Positions 30,301 through 42,650 of a stretch of 64,000 nucleotides of DNA are shown here, piece after piece. Within the stretch, counting starts at the first letter, position 1; every line of letters starts with the position of its first letter. The translations under genes and the position numbers were made by a program. The notes below the pieces were generated by a model. The model did not search any database and had not been told where the DNA came from. It worked only from the letters and a program-made list of their open reading frames with translations. This DNA is from Vandiemenella viatica. Its lineage: Eukaryota > Arthropoda > Insecta > Orthoptera > Morabidae. The stretch is from assembly GCA_031002005.1 (NCBI GenBank), contig CM061919.1:36111088-36175087 (forward strand). Direction: 5' to 3'.

Positions 30301-31289
30301 TCATCGCATTACTAAAATTGAAGTCTTATGGGGTCATATTTATAAATACCCTAATTGATATAACCTACAAACATTAGAATTTAAGAAAAACAAGCTGCTA
30401 AATAATTTTTGATACGAATTTTGTATGCAGAAATAAAACTTATTTTTTCTGCCTACAGCTCGATATTTCGCTTAGTTCTCGATATACAATGTCTCAAAAG
30501 TGAGGTGGTTAGATCTAAATGCAGTCTGGACCAAAAGAAAAAAGAACTAGGCGAGATATCAAAAAAAATTGTTCTTTACTTTCAATTAGTTTTGTTAAGT
30601 TACATAAGAATTCATAATCACAGTAATGATAGAACTGGCCAGTGCAATTATCTTGCTACCATATATCAAAAGTCGCAAGCTTGTGTCATTAACAACGTGC
30701 TCCATAAATTACTAATAACAAATAAATAATTTGTTCCTTATGCTATAAAAAGAATATTCTGCAACAGGTTGCATTTCAACCTAATCACAATTTGATTTAA
30801 TGTTGCTGCTAAAGAGTTAAACGATGCAAATGCAACCAAACACTTTAAACGTATTGGAAATTACATTTCAGATAACAACAAAATGTACTTCATTATGATT
30901 ACTAGATCGCATATCACAAATTATCACAATTAATTTCATCAAACACTTTCAACATAAATTAGGTACAACTGGACTAAAGCACATAGAATAATGTATTCGC
31001 TTCATCGCGATGCAAACTTTATCCACACGTGAAAAATAGTAAGATAAAATGGTTCTCTGCATCAGCAAATATTTGATAACACCATCGTCCAATTGAGAGC
31101 TGTGAATAAACTTTTTTAACAGGCACTGTAAATCTATAATGACATCTATTATGTCTTGCAGACGCCGCACTACAAATACTTCAAGAACAATAATTTCAAC
31201 GTGACTTACCTGTGGAAAGTTATTCCAGGTTGTTTTTTACTTGTTCTGTTTGTGCAACCATAGGCAACACAATTTGGCATTATAAAACA

Positions 31290-32395
31290 CCTTGAAATAT
31301 CCGAACATGAAATGTTCACAGCAGGAAGCTAATGAAAACAGACCAATGTTTTGAACTCACGAAGATGGACAGCTCCGGAGACAGGCTGCTTCACAGTTTA
31401 AGCGACACCTGGTCTCCTCTCTATTCCTACCTTCATGGTGTCAGGGAAAACTCAGATCGCCCTAACTGAGAAACAGTTGTTGAGATTATGGGAACTGGCA
31501 TGTTTTGCCACTGGATGGGTTTCATTGAAAGTGTAAACTGTTTGTCTGTGGTCATTGATTCTGATGGCAAGTGGGTCCTTAATGAAGCCTATATATGAGC
31601 AGGCACAACAGAGGCATGGGAGCTGATATATGAGGTGTGTTGTGATGCAAGTAGCATGTCCAATGATGGGAATGTTTCACCTGTGGTTGGATTGGAGTAG
31701 ATGATGCTAGCTCGGTGCATGCTGCATGTTTAATGGAGGGGTTTGTTGCATGGGAATGATCCCTGTGGTAGTTTGGGGGAATTTCAGGGTGGGTATTTAT
31801 GAACCAATATATATTTGACACTGGGTGGTCTGCTGAAACATGAGCATAGGGCAGTGGGTAGTATTTTATGGAGAATGGTGCACATCCCAGGGAAGGATCA
31901 TAGGAAGTCATGCCCACAATGAATGATTAGGTTACTTGACTTGAGACCAGGGAAGAAGTGGGTGATGAAAGTGGGATTCTGTGTACTAGGGGTTGTGCAG
32001 AGGATGGACTGTAGCACTAGAGATTTGTTTGTGTACCAGGTTGAGGGAGGGGGGTAGCTGTGGGAGATGAGAGCTCTAGACAGATTTTGAGTGTATCTGG
32101 AAAGAGATTCTTCATCGGAGCGTATGTGACTGCCATGGATGGCCAGACTGTACGGAAGGGAACGTTTGGTGTGGGAGGGATGGCAACTGTCAAAGTGAAG
32201 ATACAGTTGAAGACTTGTAGGTTTGATGTGAACAGAAGTATGTAGGCACCCATTATGTAAGGAAATGTCAACATCAAGAAAGGTGACATGGCTATGGGAG
32301 TATGTCCAGGTAAAGTTGATGGAGTCTAGCTGCCGAAATATTGCATTTCTTGTATTTGTATTTGTTTTATGTTCATCATTCCCAACTGCCTTCAT
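31290..32395 (-). pseudogene. Penelope-like element: reverse transcriptase end and GIY-YIG domain
   Basis: The open part (32395-31898) contains FTWTYSHSHVTFLDVDISLH, NGCLHTSVHIKPTSLQLYLH, DSCHPSHTKRSLPYSLA and RYTQNLSRALISHSYP. These are the TFLD..., T.l..KPT....YL...S.HP.H.K and YP blocks of Penelope reverse transcriptase C-termini. Further down, in another frame, YIGFIKDPLAIRINDHRQTV and PVAKHARSHNLNN match the GIY-YIG endonuclease domain. The frame is broken and the N-terminal reverse transcriptase is missing. It sits 360 bp upstream of the host exon. Confidence 0.78.
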
Positions 32396-32753
32396 CTGTG
32401 GTCATAAAGCCATGGTATGACATACAGTTTGAGGAAAAATTTATTTTATACATTTCTACTGAGGAGCAATGTTATAAATTAAACTTAGGGCCAACTGCAA
32501 ACTACTTACAACAATTTATGGCTCCTTAGCACTTATGAATACTTGTCAATGCTTGTTAATGATCAGTTTTGAATGTTACACCATATCTGTCTTAAATGCT
32601 TAGCTTTTGTAGATGGGGGCTCAAATTGAATGCTGCTTAAGGCAATGAAACTTTTTAATATTTCTTCAGCTCAGAACTGCTGATTCAATTATAAAATATC
32701 TTGCCTTAAAATACACTCTTGTTGCTAAGTCACTTTTTAACTTAATTTTGAAG

Positions 32754-32873
32754 GAAAAATTGAAGGAGAAACATCATTTGAACATGGGCTGGATTTCAGT
32801 CTTGAAACTAAACCATGTGGCATGAGAACCAGAATACAGATGTTTGGAACATGTCCTCCACCATGGTTTCCAG
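32754..32873 (+). CDS. Host gene, penultimate coding exon
   Basis: The exon is preceded by a pyrimidine-rich stretch ending TTTTGAAG and followed by GGTAATTT, a good donor. It has 120 nt with phase 1 at both ends. The translation EGETSFEHGLDFSLETKPCG, then MRTRIQMFGTCPPPWFP is free of low complexity and reads like a conserved domain with two cysteines and a CPPPWFP turn. It joins in frame with 62755-62888 to give CPPPWFPGYFSVFPTDE. I do not recognise the family. No upstream exon was found in the window. Confidence rests on matching phase, splice sites and protein-like texture. Confidence 0.75.
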
Positions 32874-33491
32874 GTAATTTTTTTATTTTTTTATCTAGGT
32901 TTAAAACTTTACAAAAAAAGTACAATTAGTTATAACAAGTTCAGTCTTGTAGTAATCTGAATGCAAAATTTGTTTCATAGTCCTCTAAGAAATGTGTCAT
33001 GTTTTTAATAGCTTTCATTCTAGCCAAGTGATATCACTAACCTTTAAGACCTTAAGAACTTAGTGGTGCTGTAAGATAAGCACTTAACATGTAGTTAATA
33101 AAACATTATCACATATACACTCACAACATGTGAGACACTATACTCACCACTGCCTGTAACATGAATATAGTCTGAGCTAGCAAATTTTCAGTTTTATGAC
33201 ATTTTAAATCCCTAACATCATTGTACAAAATAATTTATATGTATCTCAGAACGTCTTATGAATAAAAGAAAATTTTTAATTTTTTGATGCATAAATTATA
33301 TTATTAGACAAATCTTTAACTCGGAGTTTACTTGTTCTAATTTCTTTCTTTATTTTTTTTTTTTTTACAAAAGAGTACAGGTAAACTAAGCCATCACTTA
33401 CCATAGTTAAAGGCAGGAGGGTTGCAAACCCACACAAAAGAAATATGAATACAAACTTGAATATTCTTTTGCTTCTCTGGATTTAGCCATA

Positions 33492-33599
33492 TTAATTTAT
33501 TAAAAACTGACATTTCAGCCAGTTTGCTGTGGCTCTCATGAGAGGAGTCTGTTGCAAGCCACAGCAACATGAGTGAACTGTCAGTTTTTAATAAATCAA
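33492..33599. repeat. Hairpin (foldback) element
   Basis: TTATTAAAAACTGACA at the left matches the reverse complement of TGTCAGTTTTTAATAA at the right. The internal GCTGTGGCT and AGCCACAGC also pair, giving about 45-bp imperfect arms around a loop near 33540. It could be a small MITE or a retroelement hairpin. No coding sequence. Confidence 0.65.
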
Positions 33600-35550
33600 G
33601 ATGACTCCACCTGGAGAACCAATAGAATACAGATGATTATCAAGTGAGTTATTCAAAACTAGGATCCGTAATTTTAAAGGCGAACATATTATCCACGGGG
33701 TCTTTGGACAGCTTGATCGTACTGACGATCACTGGAAAGATAAACTTATCAAAGAAAGGCAATGGTAAAATAACTGCAAACAATTTAAAATTCAATAAAA
33801 GTCTGAGTAAAAAAAATCGTTTTGGGGTAAAGACTGCCCTTTAGCAAAAGAGAAAGGTGTGTTACCAGGAATATAAAAGTAATTTGATGGGAGATCTAAA
33901 CAGAAATGTGACAGGAATCTGAATGTTTCATTTATTATTAGAAAGAAGTTGTTAACATCATCATGATGTTAATACGAAACGCTCAAATATAATATTTACA
34001 CTGTGGAAGTTGGTGTGTGCACAATCATTGACCTTACCTTGAGGCATTTTCTTTCTCACTTGAATTTCTGTTTTTACCAGATATTTCTGACTTCCTTGTG
34101 TTAGCCTAGTTCATTCTCATTGTTGAGAGAGCATTAAGCACACTATGATTTTTATGACAACATTTACCTTCAGGTATCAATGATGCCAGTAAATTAAAAT
34201 ATCTGAAATAACAGACAGCTTAATTAGTTTAATGTGGTGAAGTGCAATACTAACTTTGGAAACTACTAGGCATTATACGAGTATAAACTACACCAGCATT
34301 TTCTCACTGTTTTACGCATGTAGTGCGTGTAGAAACATTTTACCTTTTTTTTCTAGTGCTAAATAATATCACATGAATAAATATCACAATTCCATGGAGT
34401 TGAAGGCTACAGATAAGATCTGTAGAAGATAACAAATAGAAATTTTTTCTTCTTATAACAAAACAATGCAATTAATGGCACTTATCCATTCAGATTACAT
34501 AAACTTCACAGTGAGGTAAGTATGGGTAGACACTACGATAATCTCCCATGATTACTCAGAAACATAATTTTTATTTTGTATGAACTGTCCATAAACTGAA
34601 TTAGTAGTAATGATTTTCATTGACACTATTTACCTGGGGATAGTCCTAATAATTGTTAATGACCACTTGTGATTGATTACTGATCATCTCTGATGTATCA
34701 GTGTCTGTTACTTAATGAGTGTGCTTTTCCCTATTTTATAATATATGTTTTTTTATTTGTTAATTGTAATCTGGTTACTGAAATTGGCCAGAAAAGGCAG
34801 ACAAATTAATGAGGAAAGTCACAGAAGTGATTTTCATTATAGTTTGTTAGTCTCCTATGCAAGCAATTACATTTGACACCATATTGTATTTCCTCACATT
34901 GCAAGAATTACTACTAATATCAAGGATAAAAAATGAAATGTAATTTCATACTAAAGAGCTGTGTGGCTAGTACAGGTGCTTAGTTTTGTGCTGTTGGTCT
35001 AGGGCCGACATCACTCTCCACACAACGGTTTGGTTAATTTTATACTAATGATCACATGCTGGTACCAATCCTGACTGGATGATAACCTAAATTTAATTTG
35101 TTTGTGTTTATGGTTTAATGTGACCTATACCACAATAATAGTAACACATAGGGCATGGAAGGAGTATAAAGGTTTGGGAAAGACTATATTAGCCTCTACG
35201 AGTCAAATGTTATCCTTTCCTTCACGTGGTGCACTCTACTTGCATAGATGAGGCAATGGTGACTATGTCACTCACTTCTTCTTGACAACCTCTTGAAAGG
35301 AGGGTATAAGAGCAGGGAGTGGAACATGGCACCCTTATTGCCTTGTAATTGGAAACAGCCCCTAAAGGAGCACAAATCAGAAATAATCAATGGCACGGGA
35401 ATAACAGAAGGCAACAGGAAGACACTGCATTAAAGACACAGAACCTAATTCAAGATTACCTTTCTCAGATTACATATAAAAAGATGGTTTTTTCCATGGT
35501 AAAACAGTCCCACAATCAGATCTCGGGGTGGGAACTGCTCAGGGAGGGGT
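33600..35550. other. Intron sequence without clear element
   Basis: AT-rich, with short frames only. One stretch near 33650-33770 gives about 35 residues without stop (RNFKGEHIIHGVFGQLDRTD) that could be an old coding fragment, but no family is recognised. Confidence 0.35.
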
Positions 35551-35574
35551 CATGAGAGTGGATAGAAACATTCT

Positions 35575-35821
35575 ATGAGTCAGAGTGTGGAATATTAGAA
35601 GCCTGAACAGGGCAGGTAGATTAGAAACTTAAGTTGTTCCATCTCCCATTTTAAGTTGGATGTTATTGGGATAAGTGAAATTAAATGGAAGGATTCACAA
35701 GATTTCTCTTCTGGGTACACAAAATAACTAACAAACAAGCTCTCAGTGAAGTTGCTGGAGAGGGACTAATAATGAAGAAGAGAGTAGGGACACAGATTAG
35801 TTGTTATGACCAGTTTAGTGA

Positions 35822-35853
<32 letters not shown>

Positions 35854-37472
35854 GACTAAGACTGCACCAACAGTAGTAAAAGTATATATACCATCACCAG
35901 AAGATGATGAAGAAATAAATAAAATATATCATGAAATTAAAGAATTAATCAATTATTTGAAGGGGAGGATAATGATAATGAGAGATTTGAATGGAGTAGT
36001 GGGAAAAGGAAAATTGGGAATATTGTGGTAGTTTTGGTTTAAGAGAAATAAATGAGTGAGGGAGAAGAGGTTTAAAATTTTGTGAACAATGTAAAGTCAT
36101 CGTAGCGAATTTACCGTTTAAGAATCATACATGAAGGATATGCACCTGAAAGTGTCTAGGTGACAAAGGTAAATACCAGCTAGATTCAGGAATCAGGTTC
36201 TAGGTTGCAAGCAACCCAGGAGCTGACATATACTCTGACCGCAATCTGATAGTAATGAAGTGCAGGATGAAATTCAAAAGAAAATAGAAGCAGCATATGC
36301 AATACACACCGGAAGTGAACAAATTGGAACAATCTAACTTGAGAGAAAAATTTGTAAGGACGATAGATGTGGGTCGAAGAAATAATTCTGAACAAGAGTT
36401 TAACTGAGGTTGAATGGAATGCAGCAAAGAAAGAACTAATCAAAGCTAGGGAAAAACCACTAGGCAAAAAAACAAAAACAAAAACAAAAAAGGACAGCAT
36501 GAAAACTTTGGATTACAGAAAATGCTCAGGATGAAGCAGGAAGAGGGTGTTACATATACTTTTAAAATGATTTAAACACAATATTCAAGAAAAGTGAAAT
36601 GTATCAAGAAGTAGACGAGGATATGGTTGCTGGTAAAGTAGGTGTGATCTAAAGGAAGAAGAACAAATAAAATTTTGGAGAAATGAAGAAAAGATGTATA
36701 AACATTACAGCTGCTTATGGGAAACCTCTTTTAAGTTAATAAGATACACCTAACCAATGAAACGAATAAATAGAGTAATTGATGATGGGGATGGTTTGAA
36801 CAATAGTCTTCTGGAAAAAGAAGTTGATGTCAACATTGATGACTTAGAAGATTTAGTTTTTAGGACACAGTTTGATAGTGCTTTGAAAGATTTGGAATCC
36901 TATAAGATGGTTGGAATTGATGAGATTCCTGCAGAACTTCTGAAATTCATAGGGGAAGAAGGAATTATTTAAACTGATGTAAAACAGTAGTGGTGAAAAG
37001 TCTTGAAAAAGAGAAATCTTTTAGTTTAAAATATTGATCTACAACTAAGAAAGAACTTTTAAAAATCTGTGTGATGAGCATGGACTTGAGTAACATTAGA
37101 AAGAAGGAACATTGAAGGATTTTAAATGTGATGCTGTAGAAGGATGCTGAAAATTAAGTGCACAGATTAGGAAAGTGTTTTGGAAATGATGGGTGAATAA
37201 AAAAGTGTGTGGAAGAGTTGTACAGAAAGAAGAGTCAGGATGGTGGGTCACATTTTGTGACATGTGGGATTGGATAATTTGTTAGTGGAAGGAACAGTCA
37301 AAGGTAAGAACTATAGAGGAGGACAGATATTAGAATATATGATGCAGAAAGTTGAAGATGTAGTTTGTAAGAAAAATGTTGGGATGAAGAGGTTTGTGCA
37401 AGATAGAACGAAATGGAGGATTGCATCAAACTAGTTGAGATACTGATGGCAGCAAAAAAAAAAAAAAAAAAA
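35575..37472 (+). pseudogene. RTE/L1-like LINE copy with internal deletion and poly-A tail
   Basis: Starts with RVWNIRSLNRAGRLE, the endonuclease N-terminus. Later blocks are VYIPSPEDDEEINKIYHEIK, a GDFN-like RDLNGVVGKGK, and MKCRMKFKRK after an SD.NL segment. The reverse transcriptase is represented only by its start (DSALKDLESYKMVGIDEIPA, then ELLKF). The text then jumps to the C-terminal RTE block with GH.LRH.. and EG.V.GK..RG... remnants near 37240-37330. It ends with an 18-A tail at 37455. The palm and fingers were lost. A T27 tract at 35827 interrupts the endonuclease. Inactive. Confidence 0.72.
35827..35853 (+). repeat. Poly-T tract
   Basis: About 27 T lie inside the LINE endonuclease. 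It may be a homopolymer expansion or the tail of a small insertion lost otherwise. Confidence 0.85.
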
Positions 37473-37961
37473 GTAGGTGATCTGAAATATTATGGTTTAT
37501 AGTTAATTACTACATAGCCATTCTTCCCATTTAGAAATTATTATTATTTCTTGCTCCATTCCCAAGTTGTGTTGAATCATAAGGTATTTCATGGATTTGA
37601 AGCAAGAAAATAAGATTTCAGAGTTTGAAAACTCTGTTCGAATGGCTGTGATAGTTTTTGAGTGATGTCATTTCAAACTTTTCAGACACAGGCAGCTTGC
37701 TTACAGATTTTTCCTCTGTTGATGATCATCCATTAAATTAGTGGCCTGATTTGAAGAACAAAATTGTACCAGCTAGTGAAAATTACATAATTCTTTAATA
37801 CTTTGTAGAATATCATCAAAAATTACAACATCCTGGATGAACCTGTCTTTTTTACTGGTGTTCAAAATAGATGAGATTTATTGTTAACCTGAAATGAAGG
37901 AAAAAGAAATTTGCATTGCGTTTAAACATTTGTGTAAGATAGAGATATCACATTCATGAAA

Positions 37962-38345
37962 TTAGTCTTCTTCTCGTGTCGATGACAGCATCAAATATGT
38001 GGTAGTTTCTGCCAATGCGATGGCTTTGTCAGTAGCTGATTGAAGGTCAAATTGAGATACATTTATTCTAATATGTGGACAAGACAGCAGATGTACCATG
38101 GTTTCTCTCTCCCCGCACAGACATGTGGTATCTGGCTGTTCTACCAGGTATCCCCAAGTGGCAAGTGTATCTTTGCAGCGGCCAACTCCAACTCGAAGCC
38201 TGTTTAGCGACTTCCATATGGGCCATGGTTGTTCAGACCCAGGTGGTAGGTGCCCCCACGAGCGGCATTAAGATTGAAACGTCCAGCGTTCCCTGGGAAA
38301 AGAAGGCAAATTGCCTCTGGCCAAACCTTGCACCACGATGACAGC
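37962..38345 (-). pseudogene. LINE C-terminal fragment with CCHC-type finger
   Basis: The minus-strand translation contains IWKSLNRLRVGVGRCKDTLA, then TWGYLVEQPDTTCLCGERET and MVHLLSCPH. This is the conserved LNR.R.G...C and C.CG...T..H....CP ending of many non-LTR retrotransposon ORF2 proteins, a putative nucleic-acid-binding finger. It ends in a stop at 37962. The 88-codon open frame on the plus strand here is only its complement. Confidence 0.75.
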
Positions 38346-38349
38346 ATCT

Positions 38350-40760
38350 ACAGCTTCTCATGAAATTAGTATGATAGCCAGACTAGAGGATCCACCTGCC
38401 CACAGCACAGGTGAAAATGTAGACATAAACAGCACCAAAGACATTTCCCATACTAAGAAAAATGCGGACAGGATACATGAGCTAGCAATGACAGGCATAT
38501 AAGGGCATTCCATAATCACATAATGACACAGTACTTAGACAAGAGAAAACTTTCTGCTAACTGGATACTTAAATTTTTAACTGTACACCAGAAGGCTGTA
38601 AGAAGGCAGCCCTTCATGAAACCAATAGAGTAGATTTTTTTTGAATAATTTGTGATTATAGATACAAGTTTGCCACTTCTCTCTGTCTCTCTTTCTCCAA
38701 AATTATCCTTTCTATAGGGAATAACATTATAACATTGTAAAGCCACTGCAACCAGAAATAGAGAAGAGGCTGCTTTTCCCCTAGTCACACACTCAAATCT
38801 CCTCAGACTTCCACCAAAAAGTGTGTGGCTGTTTCCTATTTGGTATCAAATGATAATGCTTTTATGCTCTTACCCCATTTTTAACACCCTTTAAAAATAG
38901 TTTAATACGAATAGCAGGAAAATATTGAAACAACATCACAGAAAGTGTGTGGAGCTCAGAGGGGACTGTTGAAAAATAGTCCACAACTTTTTTCATATCA
39001 TGTGTATCAATGTCAGGACACAAAGTTGTGGCACATTCATTTTTTTAATTACATGGAAAACAGACATGAAGCAAATATTTCTGAATGTTTCATTTTTGTT
39101 ATCTCTTAATCTCTCATCTTTATAATTCTTTCTTAAAGATATAAGAGGCACTGTTTCATTTGGGAGAGATTCAGAGGACTGCACTGAATAATGTACTTCA
39201 ATGAAAGTATTCAAAGTGAAAATTCTTCTACTGTAAAAATATATCTAGTGAAATTATCATAGGGACATAAGCTCCAATACCATTAATATTTGTTTCAATT
39301 TTTTATTACATTTCCTTTCAAACCTCTCTGAAATTAGTAAATTGCATTACCTGAGAATGGCTGATAGTAGGTTTGAAATAAGCAATTGAGTCAGAAGATA
39401 TGCAGGACGTAATTTGTTCCCATGAATTTGTATAAAACATAGCAAAAAAAAAACTAAGAGAAATATGTAAAAATACTTATTAAAAATGTAAAATGTTTCT
39501 TTGATGAACTTGTCTCTTAAATCTAATATACTGTAAAGAAACCTATACAATTCTAGGTATATACCTGATCACCTTCTAGATAGAGAAACTGAGAAATAGT
39601 CTTCACCTATTACCATATAATAAACATACTATACCTATAGATAGGCTGTAAAACTTGTGGGGTTTACAGGATTCTAATTAATTAAAAATGATTGTCACTA
39701 TACACTGGTATTATTAACCACCTAACAAAAGGTTTCGGACTTCGTTTAAACTTATTTGTACAATGCGGTCGCCACAGTTGGATAGCCGATGTAATTCCAA
39801 TAAATTTATCAACTCTCAGTATAGTTTAAACATTCAATACTTTGAGAGGTACACTGAACACACACACACACAGTCAATTAATACTGTAGTACGTTTTTAT
39901 TCAAACAGTTTCTGTCTTAAATGAGCACACATACGCCGACCACCAACTCAAAAATACTATGAAATAATATTAATCCGAGATTGCAGGTCCTTCAGAGTGA
40001 AAAGTACAATCATCTGGCGTTTACTTGGTTATTAGCATGGTTACTGTCCACACACAACAATCACTGTTCATTAACCACTTATTATACACTCTCCAATGGT
40101 ATGCTAATGAAGTTTATATGCTTTGGCCTGTCCGAATGAGGCTGGAGTGAAAGCCAACACTCTGTCCCAGTGCGGTAATGCAGATTACGTATCCATTTTG
40201 ACCCAGCATAATTCCACTACACCATACTTATACGACATTGTAGTCACTGTGCAACATACATCTGTGACCTCCATACACCGACTGCTAGCCTCTTACGAAG
40301 AGTTTAGTACTATGACGTACTTATGATAGGTATCAATTATCGACATCTTTGACATAGATGAACTTCAACATGTCGTTAGCTTATTGCCTTGTAATGTCAC
40401 AAGGTGTAAGCTGCCAGTGTGGCTCAATGTGCTGAGACATCACACACTGCAAATGGAAGGTACAACACAACCAGGAATTAGCACAGATCCCACATACTGG
40501 CCATCCTGGTTGTAGTTTTTAGGCGGTTTCCCACAGTTATCTAGCCAAATTCTGGTGTGGTCCTCAATCTCATAAACTAGACATTTCACAAACTAAACAC
40601 GCAAAGTTACACATTTCACAGACAAATTCCAACACAATACTTTCCTCCAATAGATTAGTTACACTGGCGCTTCAGGAAGGAATTCAGTTCTTTCAGCCTC
40701 CCCTCTTCTCATGATTCACCATCGGTGGCCAGATAAGAGAAGAAATAAATAAATTTATAA
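38350..40760. other. Intron sequence; possible solo LTR at 39850-40420
   Basis: No protein is recognised. On the minus strand around 40120-39890 there is an LTR-like order: AGCATATAAACTTC as a TATA region, then AATAAAAACGTAC as a polyadenylation signal about 220 bp further. TG...CA borders and a target duplication could not be settled. A short (CA)n run sits at 39858. Confidence 0.3.
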
Positions 40761-40773
40761 ATATCATATATAC

Positions 40774-41021
40774 ATGGAAAGGACAGATGAAATACACCCA
40801 ACACTCACCAAAATTGAAGGGAGGAGGGCAGCAGCACCACAAACCAACACATAAACAAATAAAATACAATATTTTGGGTTAAAACAGTTAACTTGAAAAA
40901 GGGTTTTAACCTGAAATATTGTATTTTCTTTGTTTGTGTGTTGTTTTGTGTTGCTGCAGCCCTCCTCCATTCAACTTTGGTGAGTGTTGGGAGTATTTCA
41001 TCTGTCCTTTTCATATAAATA
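40774..41021. mobile_element. Foldback element with 112-bp inverted arms
   Basis: ATGGAAAGGACAGATGAAAT and about 112 bp after it are mirrored, with about a dozen mismatches and no gaps, by the segment ending CATCTGTCCTTTTCAT. The spacer is about 17-20 bp. The sequence AAATATCATATATA occurs on both sides (about 40760 and 41040), a possible target duplication, although about 20 bp separate the right arm from it. Open frames on the minus strand are mirror products. Confidence 0.8.
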
Positions 41022-41074
41022 TTGCCTCGCGGCATTTCTAAATATCATATATATTATTTCCTATAAGGTGTTTT

Positions 41075-41905
41075 TTCTCGCAAGCCATTACATCCCTTCA
41101 TACCTAAACGAGATCTATGAATGAGGTATGATTTTAAAGCTTATGGTCTCCACTTTGGTAACATCAAATTTTGGGAAAGTACTTTTTTCAAATTAGACCC
41201 TTAAAGGACAAAAATGTCAATATTTCTAAAATGATGTTTTTTGTGTGTCATGAGCCATTTATCTAACTGGATACCTAACTGAAATCATTAAATGAAGTAA
41301 CATTTTAAAGGTTAACATCTCCACTTCGGTGACATCATATATTAAGACAAGGATTTTTCAGAATTCGCCCTTAAAGAGAAAACATTTTTTTTGGAATTCG
41401 ACCCATAAAGGGCAAAAATATCATTATTTCCATAACGTATTTTTATCTTCCTTTATATCTAAATGAAATAGATAAATGAGGTATTATTTTAAAGCATAAG
41501 GCCTCACCTTTGATCAAATCATATTTTAAGAAAGGAATTTTTTTTTCGAATTCGGCCTTTAAATGGTAAATTATAATTATTTCCGTAACATATTTTTTTC
41601 ATGAGCCATTTATCTCACTTGATATCTAACCGAAATAGATAAATGAGCTATCATATTAAATATTAAGATCTCTGCTTTGAATACATCATATCTTAAGAAA
41701 GGAATTTTCGGAATTCGACCCTTCAACAGAAAAGGTATTATTATTTCCATAAGGTGTTTTTTTTTAATGAGCCATTATCTTCATTGACACTTAACCTAAA
41801 TTGATAAATGACATATCATTTAAAAGATTAATGTCTCTACTCGGGCAACATTATAAATTAAGATAAATTTTTTTTTTGGAATTTGTCCCTTGAAGGGCAA
41901 AACTA
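41075..41905 (-). repeat. Satellite family B, array 2 (inverted relative to array 1)
   Basis: There are about five diverged units of 155-170 bp. Each has CCCTTAAAGG-like, GAGCCATTTATC, GAAAT.GATAAATGA and TTAAGA.A.GGAATTTT phrases, which are the reverse complement of the units at 20785-21266. The array is followed by AATAAATGTGAATGTCACGC, similar to Helitron 5' sequence. No coding potential. Confidence 0.8.
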
Positions 41906-41909
41906 ATAA

Positions 41910-42650
41910 ATGTGAATGTCACGCATATGAGACAGTTCACAGCCAAGCCACTAGATAAGCAGTAGCACATATCACAAAGATATTAATAATCTTCTTCGAC
42001 TTTTGTTACATACTCATTACATTAACAAATAAACAATTGAAACAAATGAAGCGGTTATTCTTTCATCCTATTGCAAACCCCCAGCCTTATTATTCATTGT
42101 ATTCATGAAATTTTTGCATGGGACATCTAGTTAATACCTAAAACCATACAAAGAAAAATGATCAAAATCTATGAAAAGAGCACCTAAGTAGATACAGTGG
42201 AAATGGATTCATCTCCTACAAAACATTGCCATGAGAATAACCACAAATTATATTTACATAAAATCACAAAGAAATGCAGAGTTTGCCTCAGCTATTGTGC
42301 ACATTGATGTAACTAACCGGAATCTAATTTATCTCATGGAAAACCAGTCCAGCAACAAGAACAATGCACTTATGCTCAGATCAATTATAATACTCTGCTC
42401 TAATACAGCAAGATACTCGGCAAGCAACAAATACTTTCATTCAGCTACTGGCACAACCCATCTTATACCAAGAATAAGGTAAAGGAAATGTTATGGGGAT
42501 TCCTATGGCTCCTCCCACTTCCCACAGGATTCACAGAGGAAAAGTTTCACATTCATATTAGAAACTCGAAGGCTTGTGGTGGGGTTAGCGCCACACTTTG
42601 GCCATTCTTAACCATCCTTTACCATTTCCTACATAGTACTTATTTGATAG
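41910..42650. other. Intron sequence, possible LINE endonuclease remnant
   Basis: An 83-codon plus-strand frame at 42231 has no recognisable motif. It precedes the LINE blocks at 42740 and could be their worn endonuclease. Near 42125 CATCTAGTTAAT resembles a Helitron 3' end. Confidence 0.3.

Noticed and set aside
30048..30304. Overlapping open frames on both strands, possible promoter/first exon
   Set aside because: No splice sites in frame with the host exon and no recognisable protein; kept only as an unassigned GC-rich block.
38075..38341. An 88-codon plus-strand open frame that looks like a gene
   Set aside because: It is the complement of a LINE ORF2 C-terminus with a C.CG...T..H....CP finger; the minus strand carries the signal.
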